This document shows positions 1 through 5,915 of a stretch of DNA of 13,731 bases, one piece after another. The DNA lies in contig CAYYIT010000060.1 of the NCBI GenBank assembly GCA_964472035.1, positions 1 to 13,731 of the forward strand, written 5' to 3'. Under the pieces are notes generated by a model. The model saw only the letters and a program-made list of their open reading frames with translations, was not told the origin of the DNA and did not search any database. The position numbers were made by a program, and so were the translations under genes. Every line of letters begins with the position of its first letter. Position 1 is the stretch's first letter. Source of the DNA: UBA3855 sp964472035. GTDB taxonomy: Bacteria > Bacillota > Clostridia > Oscillospirales > Ruminococcaceae.

Positions 1-32
1 TCCAGCCCTGCGCCAGAGGCGCAGTGGCTGGA
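1..32. repeat. Hairpin at the left edge
   Basis: An inverted repeat: outer arms TCCAGCC (1-7) and GGCTGGA (26-32), inner arms CTGCGC (8-13) and GCGCAG (19-24), loop CAGAG and one unpaired T at 25. It lies downstream of the stop of the minus-strand protease gene. It could be part of that gene's terminator, but any T-run for that direction would lie outside the window. Confidence 0.6.
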
Positions 33-54
33 CGGGACTTTTTCGACAGACTGA

Positions 55-78
55 CGCCTCCGGCGGATGCCGGAGACG
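55..78 (-). terminator. Terminator-like hairpin after the M6 protease gene
   Basis: Arms CTCCGGC (about 58-64 on the plus strand) and GCCGGAG (69-75) enclose the loop GGAT, extended by two more pairs after one mismatch. It begins about 20 nt past the TGA stop of the minus-strand protease gene. No T-run follows it on the minus strand, so intrinsic termination here is uncertain. Confidence 0.4.
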
Positions 79-98
79 CTTGTGCTTCAGAATGCGGA

Positions 99-1742
99 TC
101 AGTTGTTCGAAACGGTGATGGTATAGCCCTCACTTGTCAGCTCACCGACAGTGATGGTGAAGCCTGTTTCGATGGTCTCGTTTTCGCTGGAATCATACCA
201 GTGGAAGCCGGAGACATTGCCGTCAATGACATCACCCGTTGTGAAGACGCTGCCGCCCTCGGCGTCATTTGCCAGACGGAGGAGGCGGATGCCGCTGTCG
301 TCATAGTTTGTGTAATACGAGCCGTTCTGGTACTTGAGATAGTCGCCCCAGTAAGTGTCGATCTCCTTGTCGGCCTTGACGTGGTACACGCGGATTCCCG
401 TACCGACCTGCTGCCACCAGCTCATATCGCGGTTGATGCCGGCGTTATTGCCGTCCGGTGTGACGAACTCGACCATCATGTACTCGGAGTGGTAGCCGTC
501 TGCAAGCTCCCCATAGGGGATGATCACGCAGTTGCCGTTCTCGGTCTGGGCATTGTGCAGCGTGAAGGTCTGGGAACCTGCGGAGGCATCATAAACCTGC
601 ACCTGATCGTCAAAATACCAGCCCAGCATGAGCTTTGAGAAGCAGCCGAAATCGGAGTAGGCGTCGCTGTCCATCAGCTCCGTGCCGGCATTGCCGTGCA
701 TACCCTCGTAGTCATCCGAATAGTACATGTAGTAATCCGGCAGACCCATGCAGTGACCCATCTCATGCAGGTAGCTGCTCAGGAAGTTGGTGTAATCCGT
801 TTCAGAATTGATCTGTGCATTGCCGGTGATGATGTGTCCGACGCTCTTTCCATCCACCTGATAGCCGGAGATGATGGTGCCGGAGGGACCAGCGCAGGGC
901 CACCAATTGTCGTCGCCCGCTGCGTTCGGAACGGTGAAAAGCGTTGCGTCGATCTTGCCGTCGCCGTCGCCGTCGAACTGTGCAAAATCCTCACTTGCCG
1001 CAAAAGCATCGAAGCATTCCTTCGTCAGCTTTTCCTTGTCGGTGTCATAAGCCGCCTGATTTTCCTGCGTTGTATAACGGAACACCTTGCCGGTCAGCTG
1101 CATTGCACCCTTGGACGATCTGCTGTAGAATGCGCTGAAGCTGTCGAACGGGAACTTTGCTTCGCTGAGGTTCTCCTCGCCGAATGCGATCTCCTCGATC
1201 AACGCCTCGCCCGGATCATAGCTGTAGCGGCAGTCCGGGAAGTCCACATAGAACACAACGAGATTGGCAGTGCCCTGACTCGGCAGGGAGCCGCCCATGC
1301 TCGCCATCGGCGCCGTGATATGCTCGCGGTCTTCGATGGGCGCCTCGGTCGTGGGTTCGATGTACTCGGTCGGCGGTTCGGTGGGTTCGATGTACTCGGT
1401 CGGCGGCTCAGTCGGCTCTGTGACCTCGATCTCCTCGTAGACGCCGTGCCAGTAGCCGGTCAGGACGCATTTCTTGAGCATGCCGAGATCGATGACATTC
1501 ACGGCACCGTCCTCGTTCATGTCCGCCCATCCCGTAATCTCGGCCGAAGCGAACGGCAGATCGCCGAGCAGATTGCGCTGCAGCTGGACGATATCAACGA
1601 CGGACAGTTCGCCGTCCCGATTGACGTCGCCCTTGTAGCCGGTCAGGAACAGATCCGCAGCGACGGAAAAGATGCCCGTCTGTGTCAGAACTGCCGCACC
1701 GGCAAGGCCTGCAAGCGCACGTTTCCAATGTGCTTTCTTCAT
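99..1742 (-). CDS. Secreted M6-family zinc metalloprotease with N-terminal dockerin
   Basis: Predicted secreted protease of 547 aa. Start chosen at the ATG at 1742, which has a GGAGG site just upstream and opens a signal peptide (MKKAHWKRAL, then a hydrophobic stretch to about residue 28); an upstream in-frame ATG would put polar residues first. Order: signal peptide; dockerin type I at about 36-96 with two calcium loops (residues 39-50 and 74-85, DxNxDG then D); Pro/Thr/Glu linker at about 107-136; catalytic domain. The zinc motif is HEMGHCMGLPDYY (H326, E327, H330, D336), the HExxHxxGxxD form of immune-inhibitor-A-like M6 peptidases. A second Asp/Gly-rich calcium-type loop (DGDGDGKID) lies near 257-265. 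GIRVYHV in the C-terminal half also fits M6. It is probably exported and docked through a cohesin on a scaffoldin; the substrate is unknown. The dockerin directly after the signal peptide is less usual than a C-terminal one. Confidence 0.93.
   Translation of the reverse strand: MKKAHWKRALAGLAGAAVLTQTGIFSVAADLFLTGYKGDVNRDGELSVVDIVQLQRNLLGDLPFASAEITGWADMNEDGAVNVIDLGMLKKCVLTGYWHGVYEEIEVTEPTEPPTEYIEPTEPPTEYIEPTTEAPIEDREHITAPMASMGGSLPSQGTANLVVFYVDFPDCRYSYDPGEALIEEIAFGEENLSEAKFPFDSFSAFYSRSSKGAMQLTGKVFRYTTQENQAAYDTDKEKLTKECFDAFAASEDFAQFDGDGDGKIDATLFTVPNAAGDDNWWPCAGPSGTIISGYQVDGKSVGHIITGNAQINSETDYTNFLSSYLHEMGHCMGLPDYYMYYSDDYEGMHGNAGTELMDSDAYSDFGCFSKLMLGWYFDDQVQVYDASAGSQTFTLHNAQTENGNCVIIPYGELADGYHSEYMMVEFVTPDGNNAGINRDMSWWQQVGTGIRVYHVKADKEIDTYWGDYLKYQNGSYYTNYDDSGIRLLRLANDAEGGSVFTTGDVIDGNVSGFHWYDSSENETIETGFTITVGELTSEGYTITVSNN
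1351..1410 (-). repeat. Two tandem 30-bp copies encoding the Pro/Thr linker
   Basis: Two adjacent 30-bp units (1351-1380 and 1381-1410), nearly identical at the base level, encode the ten-residue linker unit EPTEPPTEYI of the protease. The near-identity suggests recent duplication or slippage. Copy number probably varies between strains, changing the distance between dockerin and catalytic domain. Confidence 0.8.
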
Positions 1743-1830
1743 ATGAATACCTCCCATGTTCCGTGAAACGGCGATTTCTGCGTTCGCGCCGTTCCACATT
1801 TTTTCTTTCTGTGAATTATTTTATAAATTC

Positions 1831-1859
1831 AGTATACCACAGTTTTTTCATAATTGCAA
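1831..1859 (-). promoter_or_regulatory. SigmaA-type promoter of the M6 protease gene
   Basis: Reading the minus strand: -35 TTGCAA (1859-1854), 17-bp spacer, -10 TATACT (1836-1831), with TGG directly before the -10 (extended -10). Expected start of transcription is near 1824, giving a leader of about 80 nt before the ATG at 1742. Confidence 0.8.
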
Positions 1860-1978
1860 TACATTCTGGAAAAAAATCTGGTTAAATTACGAAAAAAGTT
1901 TTTGTAAAATCCCCTAAAAATGAAGGGCGGGTTTCCTTCCGAAACCGCACCACAGCCGATGCCAGAATCCGCGCGAAA
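1860..1978. other. AT-rich intergenic stretch between promoter and repeat array
   Basis: No credible gene. The left part is AT-rich with runs of A and T. The right part holds one hairpin (listed separately). I see no convincing plus-strand promoter reading into the repeat array, only a weak TGG-TTAAAT-like box near 1880. Confidence 0.5.
1927..1948 (-). terminator. Possible terminator for transcripts from the kinase side
   Basis: Arms GGTTTC and GAAACC around the loop CTTCC, with two further GC pairs past a bulged G. On the minus strand it is followed within about 8 nt by a short T-run (CATTTTTA). It would end leftward transcripts from the kinase gene and repeat array before the protease promoter. 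The T-run is imperfectly placed. Confidence 0.35.
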
Positions 1979-2124
1979 ATGAAGCCGCCTTGTGCGGCGT
2001 TCTCTAAAGCAGTAACAACTATGCCCCCTTTGCCGCAAGGCATTGGGGGCATGTAGTCTTTCTATTCACGCACCATTCTCCTATAAATCCTCGGCAGCGC
2101 GGCCTCCGCTCCGAGAACAAGAAC
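1979..2124. repeat. Structured tandem element, copy 1 (146 bp)
   Basis: First of three tandem copies. It holds a small hairpin GCCGCCTTGTGCGGC (1984-1998), a long hairpin at 2021-2052, then a segment matching the last codons and stop of the adjacent kinase gene. It differs from copies 2 and 3 at a few bases between the two hairpins (CTAAAGCAGT versus CTGAAGCAGA) and has TAG instead of TGG after the long hairpin. Confidence 0.9.
2021..2052. repeat. GCAA-capped hairpin, copy 1
   Basis: Outer 8-bp stem ATGCCCCC/GGGGGCAT, TT/TT internal loop, inner 4-bp stem TGCC/GGCA, loop GCAA. Read on the plus strand this is a C(GCAA)G tetraloop of the GNRA class. All 32 bases are identical in the three copies. 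Confidence 0.85.
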
Positions 2125-2166
2125 ATGAAGCCGCCTTGTGCGGCGGTCTCTGAAGCAGAAACAACT

Positions 2167-2198
2167 ATGCCCCCTTTGCCGCAAGGCATTGGGGGCAT
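2167..2198. repeat. GCAA-capped hairpin, copy 2
   Basis: Identical over 32 bases to the hairpin at 2021-2052: 8-bp outer stem, TT/TT internal loop, 4-bp inner stem, GCAA loop. Confidence 0.85.
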
Positions 2199-2237
2199 GT
2201 GGTCTTTCTATTCACGCACCATTCTCCTATAAATCCT

Positions 2238-2288
2238 GCTGTGCATAAGCGACTGCCATCGCTCGTCCCTCGCTGGGCATCTGCTTAT
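2238..2288. repeat. 51-bp insertion inside repeat copy 2
   Basis: Sequence absent from copies 1 and 3 at the same position. It carries ATAAGC near its left end and GCTTAT at its right end, a short terminal inverted repeat. No clear target-site duplication, and too short for a known insertion sequence. It may be a small mobile palindromic unit, or instead a part lost from the other copies. Confidence 0.6.
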
Positions 2289-2321
2289 CGGCAGCGCGGC
2301 CTCCGCTCCGAGAACAAGAAC

Positions 2322-2452
2322 ATGAAGCCGGCTCCGCCGGCGGTCTCTGAAGCAGAAACAACTATGCCCCCTTTGCCGCAAGGCATTGGGGGCATGTGGT
2401 CTTTCTATTCACGCACCATTCTCCTAAAAATCCTCGGCAGCGCGGCCTCCGC
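2322..2452. repeat. Structured tandem element, copy 3 (overlaps kinase 3' end)
   Basis: Third copy. The small hairpin is GCCGGCTCCGCCGGC (2327-2341), with stem bases changed on both arms relative to copies 1 and 2. The long hairpin is at 2364-2395. The copy continues across the kinase stop codon (2424) into about the last ten codons and then diverges, so the repeat unit includes the gene's 3' end. Confidence 0.9.
2364..2395. repeat. GCAA-capped hairpin, copy 3; possible 3' end of the kinase mRNA
   Basis: Identical to the other two. It begins 28 nt past the kinase stop on the minus strand and could stabilise or end that transcript. The minus-strand sequence after the stem (AGTTGTTTCTGC) is not a clean T-run, so terminator function is uncertain. 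Confidence 0.6.
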
Positions 2453-3356
2453 GCCCCAGAAATTCGGTGATGAGGGAGGTGGGGGGAACGTCGGAGGGGT
2501 CGAGAAGCGCGGCATCCGCAAGGAAGGCAAGTGCGTCCGCGATCAGTTCCTGATCGCCCATGCTGCCGAGCGACTCGAGCAGAAAGCTCCGGTAAGCGCA
2601 GATCTCGTATGCCATGAAGGTATCCACGTCGTAGGTGGAACGATGCTTGTAGGGCATGATGTACTTATTTTCGCCGTCCTCCACACTGCGGAACATCATC
2701 AGCGTGTCCGAAAAACTCCGCTTGCGGAAGAGCAGATCGCGGCAGAGCCGGCGCATCAGACGGATCTTCGACGGGTGCAGGATCGTGTCGCCCTTCGTGA
2801 TTCGTGTGCGGACACTGACGTAAATGCGCGCCGTCTTTTCGTCCGGAAACGGAATGACCTCCGGATTCAGGCTGTGGATGCCCTCCAGAATGACAAGCTC
2901 TCCCGGCTTGCGGCGCAGGAAGGCTCCGCTCATTTCGCGGCGCGATTCCTTGAAATTGTAGACCGGCAGCTCCACCTCCTCGCAGCAGGCGATCGCTTCG
3001 AGCTGCTGCGTCAGAAAGGCGCTGTCCACGCGCAAAGGGGACTCCAGATCCAGCTTGCCCTCGGCAAACAGCACCTTCTCCTCCTCCGTCAGACTGGAGA
3101 AATAATTGTCCAGCGACAGCGTGTGCGTTTCGATGCCCTCGCTGTCGAGGATCTCTTCGATCATGTGCGCCGTTGTCGTTTTGCCGGAGCCGGAAGGTCC
3201 CGACAGCAGGATGATCGGGCGGTCGTTGCGGTGCAGGGCGATGTCATCCGCGATCTCATGCAGTCTTGTATGATAATCCGCATCGGTCCGCGCAAGGAAT
3301 TCCGCAGGATCACGGTGCAGCCGTTCGTTGATGGTAGTCAGTGCAATGCTCATCAT
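2424..3356 (-). CDS. P-loop nucleoside kinase (uridine kinase/phosphoribulokinase family)
   Basis: Cytoplasmic ATP-dependent kinase, 310 aa, probably phosphorylating uridine, cytidine or a related small molecule. Start at 3356 (ATG ATG) chosen because GGAGG lies 6 nt upstream; the second ATG is equally possible. Visible motifs: Walker A GPSGSGKT (G53-T60), the uridine-kinase-type Asp motif LDNYF (D83), the LEGIHSL strand (E158), and a lid region rich in Arg (RLMRRLCRDLLFRKRSF). It is about 100 aa longer than a typical Udk (about 210 aa), with some 45 residues before the Walker A. It lacks the TGS-like N-terminal half of the roughly 550-aa clostridial nucleoside kinases. A strong promoter lies directly upstream; its 3' end is part of the tandem repeat. 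Family sure, substrate not. Confidence 0.87.
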   Translation of the reverse strand: MMSIALTTINERLHRDPAEFLARTDADYHTRLHEIADDIALHRNDRPIILLSGPSGSGKTTTAHMIEEILDSEGIETHTLSLDNYFSSLTEEEKVLFAEGKLDLESPLRVDSAFLTQQLEAIACCEEVELPVYNFKESRREMSGAFLRRKPGELVILEGIHSLNPEVIPFPDEKTARIYVSVRTRITKGDTILHPSKIRLMRRLCRDLLFRKRSFSDTLMMFRSVEDGENKYIMPYKHRSTYDVDTFMAYEICAYRSFLLESLGSMGDQELIADALAFLADAALLDPSDVPPTSLITEFLGRGGRAAEDF

Positions 3357-3384
3357 AGTGTTCCTCCATTGGTGTGTTTGTTTA

Positions 3385-3413
3385 AGTATAGCATATTTCT
3401 CCTGTAATTGCAA
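3385..3413 (-). promoter_or_regulatory. SigmaA-type promoter of the kinase gene
   Basis: Minus strand: -35 TTGCAA (3413-3408), 17-bp spacer, -10 TATACT (3390-3385), TGC before the -10. Both hexamers are the same as in the protease promoter at 1831-1859. Transcription should start near 3378, about 20 nt before the start codon. Confidence 0.8.
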
Positions 3414-3449
3414 GGGATTTTGTAGATTTTTACCGATGTCAGGTCGTGC

Positions 3450-3564
3450 GGAAATTGCCCACCCCCTACCCCCTCCCAGAGGGAGGGGGAATTAGGACGG
3501 GGGCAAAGCCCCCGTATGCCCCCTTGTTTTCCGGAGGGGCGCTGCCCCTCCGTACCTCCCCGTG
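3450..3564. repeat. Triple-hairpin repeat, copy 1 (115 bp)
   Basis: Contains three GC-rich hairpins in a row: CCCCCTCCC/GGGAGGGGG with loop AGA (3469-3489); CGGGGGC/GCCCCCG with loop AAA (3498-3514); CGGAGGGGC/GCCCCTCCG with loop GCT (3532-3552). It lies between two divergent promoters. Apparent reading frames in it are by-products of the repeat. Confidence 0.9.
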
Positions 3565-3610
3565 AGGATTTCCTCCGGCAAGGGTTCTTTCGTTGCTCGC
3601 GGGGTAGTGT

Positions 3611-3724
3611 GGAAACTGCCCACCCCCTGCCCCTCCCAGAGGGAGGGGGAATCAGGTCGGGGGCAAAGCCCCCGTATGCCCCCTTGTTTTCCGGAGGGGC
3701 ACTGCCCCTCCGTACCTCCCCGTG
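3611..3724. repeat. Triple-hairpin repeat, copy 2 (114 bp)
   Basis: Direct repeat of 3450-3564 in the same orientation, differing by a one-base deletion and a few substitutions. Hairpins at 3630-3648, 3658-3674 and 3692-3712. The loop of the third changes from GCT to ACT while its 9-bp stem is unchanged. About 46 bp of unrelated sequence separate the copies. Confidence 0.9.
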
Positions 3725-3747
3725 GGACACTCGCTTCGCTCTGTCCC
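3724..3747. repeat. Short inverted repeat next to the triple-hairpin unit
   Basis: GGGACA (3724-3729) and TGTCCC (3742-3747) around a 12-nt loop, directly abutting repeat copy 2. From here to the EamA promoter at 3798 I see nothing else. Confidence 0.5.
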
Positions 3748-3797
3748 ATAGCCAGCATCGCTGTACGCAGCATAGCCAATGCGGACAGTCTGCGGAT

Positions 3798-3826
3798 TTG
3801 ACACGGAAGAAAGAAGGTGCTATAAT
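3798..3826 (+). promoter_or_regulatory. Consensus SigmaA promoter of the EamA permease gene
   Basis: Perfect -35 TTGACA (3798-3803) and perfect -10 TATAAT (3821-3826) with a 17-bp spacer. Expected start of transcription near 3833, leaving a leader of about 39 nt to the chosen ATG. This is the strongest-looking promoter in the window. Confidence 0.9.
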
Positions 3827-3871
3827 AATATGCGTTGCATGACGATACGATTCCTGAATGAGGTGGATTTC

Positions 3872-4840
3872 ATGAACGATACAAAGCCCTCGGCTCTTTC
3901 CAGAACACCCGTGGTCGCGGCGCTCGCACTTGTCTGCTGCCTGCTCTGGGGCAGTGCCTTCCCCGGTGTCAAGACCGGCTACGCCCTGATGGAGATCGAC
4001 AGCGGCGACTGGCCTTCCCAGATGGTCTTTGCCGGCATCCGCTTTTTCCTCGCCGGCATCATGGCACTCCTGATCGGCAGTGCTGCTGAACGCAGGATTC
4101 TCCTGCCGCGCAAGTCCGCCGTCCCCAAGATCCTGCGGCTGAGTCTCTTCCAGACCATTTTACAGTACTTCTTCTACTATATCGGCCTTGCCCATACCAC
4201 CGGTACCAAAGCCGCCATCATCGTCGCAGCGAATACGTTTTTCGCGATCTTGCTCTCTTCCCTCGTGTTCCGGCAGGAGGAGCTTACCGGACGCAAGCTC
4301 CTCGGCTGCCTGCTCGGCTTTGCCGGGATCGTCCTCGTGAACCTCGGCGGTCTGCAGGAAGGACTTCACTTCAGCCCGCTCGGGGATGGCTTCGTTCTCC
4401 TCTGCACGCTCGCAAGCGCGGTCTCATCCGTCCTGATGAAGCACGATTCTGCGACGGAAAGTCCCGTTCTGCTCAGCGGCTGGCAGTTCGTCTTCGGCGG
4501 TGCCGTGATGTGGATCTTCGGCGCCGTCTGCGGCGGTACTGCCGGCAGGATCACACCTGCCTCCGCTGCGATGCTTGTGTACCTTTCGTTCGTCTCCGCG
4601 GCGGCGTATTCCCTGTGGGCGGTGCTGCTGCGGCATAATCCCGTCTCAAAGGTCGCTGTGTTCGGCTTCCTCAACCCCATGTGCGGCGTGATCCTTTCGG
4701 GGATCTTCCTGCATGAATCCGGTGTTTTCTCGCTCCAGAGCGCCGCTGCGCTCGCGCTCGTGTGCCTCGGCATCGTGATTGTGAACGTTTGCGGAAAAAA
4801 GCGGAATGCCCCTTGTACTTCCGATCAGAATATGTTATAA
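3872..4840 (+). CDS. EamA-family (DMT superfamily) membrane permease
   Basis: Integral membrane protein of 322 aa, predicted to carry about ten membrane helices as two EamA halves (about residues 13-160 and 170-315). It begins with the family hallmark LLWGSAFPGVK in the first helix; the first half ends with the typical GRKLLGCLLGFAGIVLVNLGG and the second with LALVCLGIVIVNV. Start at 3872 chosen for the GAGGTGG site 5 nt upstream; earlier in-frame ATGs at 3830 and 3839 sit at or just after the likely transcription start and lack a ribosome site. Family members export amino acids, metabolites or drugs, so the substrate cannot be named. The stop codon overlaps the -10 box of the next gene. Confidence 0.93.
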   Translation: MNDTKPSALSRTPVVAALALVCCLLWGSAFPGVKTGYALMEIDSGDWPSQMVFAGIRFFLAGIMALLIGSAAERRILLPRKSAVPKILRLSLFQTILQYFFYYIGLAHTTGTKAAIIVAANTFFAILLSSLVFRQEELTGRKLLGCLLGFAGIVLVNLGGLQEGLHFSPLGDGFVLLCTLASAVSSVLMKHDSATESPVLLSGWQFVFGGAVMWIFGAVCGGTAGRITPASAAMLVYLSFVSAAAYSLWAVLLRHNPVSKVAVFGFLNPMCGVILSGIFLHESGVFSLQSAAALALVCLGIVIVNVCGKKRNAPCTSDQNML

Positions 4841-4841
4841 T
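4813..4841 (+). promoter_or_regulatory. SigmaA-type promoter of the lipoprotein gene, inside the permease 3' end
   Basis: -35 TTGTAC (4813-4818), 17-bp spacer, -10 TATAAT (4836-4841) preceded by TGT (extended -10). The -10 contains the TAA stop of the permease gene (4838-4840). Read-through from the permease promoter is also possible because no terminator separates the genes. Confidence 0.8.
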
Positions 4842-4879
4842 AGGAAGTGAATGAGCAACAGAGAACAAAGGAGGCCACT

Positions 4880-5776
4880 ATGACCAGAAAACGTATGCTC
4901 AGCGCTGTATGCGCACTGCTGCTGCTTGCCTGTGCAGGCTGCAAAGAGAAAGAAACCGCGGATTCCTCCCAGATTTCTGACACCACCCAGCCCGCGACGG
5001 AGGCTGCCGAACCCGGCATCATCGGCTATGTGACCGGACACGGCGAGACCGATCCTGCGGAGCTGACGGCGTTCCAGACATCGCTGGAATCCCGAAATTA
5101 TACCTTCGGCACGGTGACGCTTGATGCGCTGCCGCCGAAAATGGATGCGCTCATCCTGTCCGATCCCGAGGAGGATCTGACCAAGGAAGAACTCGAAGCA
5201 CTCGATGTCTACATGGATGCCGGCGGTCAGCTGCTTCTGCTCATGCCCGCCTCCGATTCGGATACGCGCTTCAAGTACCTCGGACAGCTGCTCGAGGAGT
5301 TCTGCATCACCCTCGACTACGACCTCGTGACGGAGACCGCACAGAACAATATGGTCGGCGGCGACGAGACCTTCATCGTCGGCACCCCTGTGACGATCCC
5401 GATCACCATGGTCCTCGAAGCGGATGCCTCGGCCTACACGCCCTTCTTACAGAATGCACGCAGCTTCCACCTCAACTCCGGCAGTTTTGTGCTGGACGGC
5501 GGCGTGGACTTCTACTCCTTCCTTGTGGACAGCATCGTGCAGTCGGGTACCACCGCCATCGGCGCGCCCTGCGGCGGACAGGAGGACGACCCCGAAACCT
5601 ACGAGAATGAGCCGCTCAACCTGATGCTCTATTCCCAGAACAAGGACAGGAATTATTCCTCCGTGGTCTGCATCGGCGCCAATCAGTTCCTGCTCGATGA
5701 AAACTTCGAAGCGGAGACCTCGCGCAGCATGCTCGGCTACGTCTACAGCACGCTCGATTGGTTCATGCAGTACTGA
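4880..5776 (+). CDS. Lipoprotein with GldG/ABC-transport-auxiliary-like domain
   Basis: Predicted lipoprotein, 298 aa. Start at 4880 chosen for the strong AAAGGAGG site 5 nt upstream. The signal peptide ends in LLLLACAGC; Cys18 (LLLAC) fits the usual lipobox better than Cys21 (CAGC), and either could be lipidated. After an acidic linker, residues from about 48 read GYVTGHGETDP, then a segment ending in DALILSDPEEDLTKEELEALDVYMDAGGQLLLLMP. This resembles the GldG-type domain found beside ABC-2 exporters: a phosphate-loop-like 'TGHGE' start, 'P..dlt..E...L..Y...GG.lllll' middle. No ABC ATPase or permease gene is adjacent, so it is either an orphan or works with a distant transporter. The domain call rests on pattern resemblance only. 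Confidence 0.75.
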   Translation: MTRKRMLSAVCALLLLACAGCKEKETADSSQISDTTQPATEAAEPGIIGYVTGHGETDPAELTAFQTSLESRNYTFGTVTLDALPPKMDALILSDPEEDLTKEELEALDVYMDAGGQLLLLMPASDSDTRFKYLGQLLEEFCITLDYDLVTETAQNNMVGGDETFIVGTPVTIPITMVLEADASAYTPFLQNARSFHLNSGSFVLDGGVDFYSFLVDSIVQSGTTAIGAPCGGQEDDPETYENEPLNLMLYSQNKDRNYSSVVCIGANQFLLDENFEAETSRSMLGYVYSTLDWFMQY

Positions 5777-5819
5777 CACCTGCGTTTTTGTTGCAAAATC
5801 CCGTGTGCATTTGTTGAAC

Positions 5820-5860
5820 TTGCATAAAATAATATTAAAATCTGAACAATTTGCATAAAA
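5820..5860 (+). promoter_or_regulatory. Direct repeats TTGCATAAAA upstream of the c-di-GMP gene promoter
   Basis: TTGCATAAAA occurs at 5820-5829 and 5851-5860, start to start 31 bp (about three helical turns), each preceded within a few bases by GAAC. They lie 15-55 bp upstream of the -35 box at 5875, where an activator would bind. The protein is unknown. Confidence 0.45.
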
Positions 5861-5874
5861 CTTCACAAATCCTA

Positions 5875-5903
5875 TTGAAAAAACAAACAAGCTATGTTAT
5901 AAT
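5875..5903 (+). promoter_or_regulatory. SigmaA-type promoter of the FIST-EAL gene
   Basis: -35 TTGAAA (5875-5880), 17-bp spacer, -10 TATAAT (5898-5903) with TGT before it (extended -10). Transcription should start near 5910, leaving a leader of about 95 nt. Confidence 0.85.
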
Positions 5904-5915
5904 AACAATGAACGG

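Larger units (their letters stand above)
2125..2321. repeat. Structured tandem element, copy 2 (197 bp, with 51-bp insert)
   Basis: Second copy. The small hairpin at 2130-2144 is identical to copy 1; the long hairpin is at 2167-2198. It is longer because about 51 bp (roughly 2238-2288) interrupt the segment after ATAAATCC. Outside the insert its right part matches copy 1 exactly (GCTCCGAGAACAAGAAC), while its hairpin-flanking bases match copy 3. Confidence 0.9.

Noticed and set aside
2321..2332. Retron or group II intron RNA in the hairpin array
   Set aside because: No reverse transcriptase gene lies in the window and the hairpins do not match those architectures.
1979..2452. CRISPR array
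   Set aside because: Only three units of about 146-197 bp, with no short repeat alternating with unique spacers and no cas genes nearby.
2199..3407. 402-codon open frame on the plus strand across the repeats and kinase gene
   Set aside because: It begins inside the tandem repeats and runs antisense to a kinase with a clear Walker A motif; no ribosome site.
3353..3842. Several overlapping short open frames encoding Pro/Gly/Arg-rich repeats such as SPSLWEG
   Set aside because: They are translations of the triple-hairpin repeat in several frames; such frames are common false genes in genomes with this kind of repeat.
3872..5776. Permease-lipoprotein operon
   Set aside because: The lipoprotein gene has its own strong promoter overlapping the permease stop. 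Read-through is possible, but a dedicated operon is not required.
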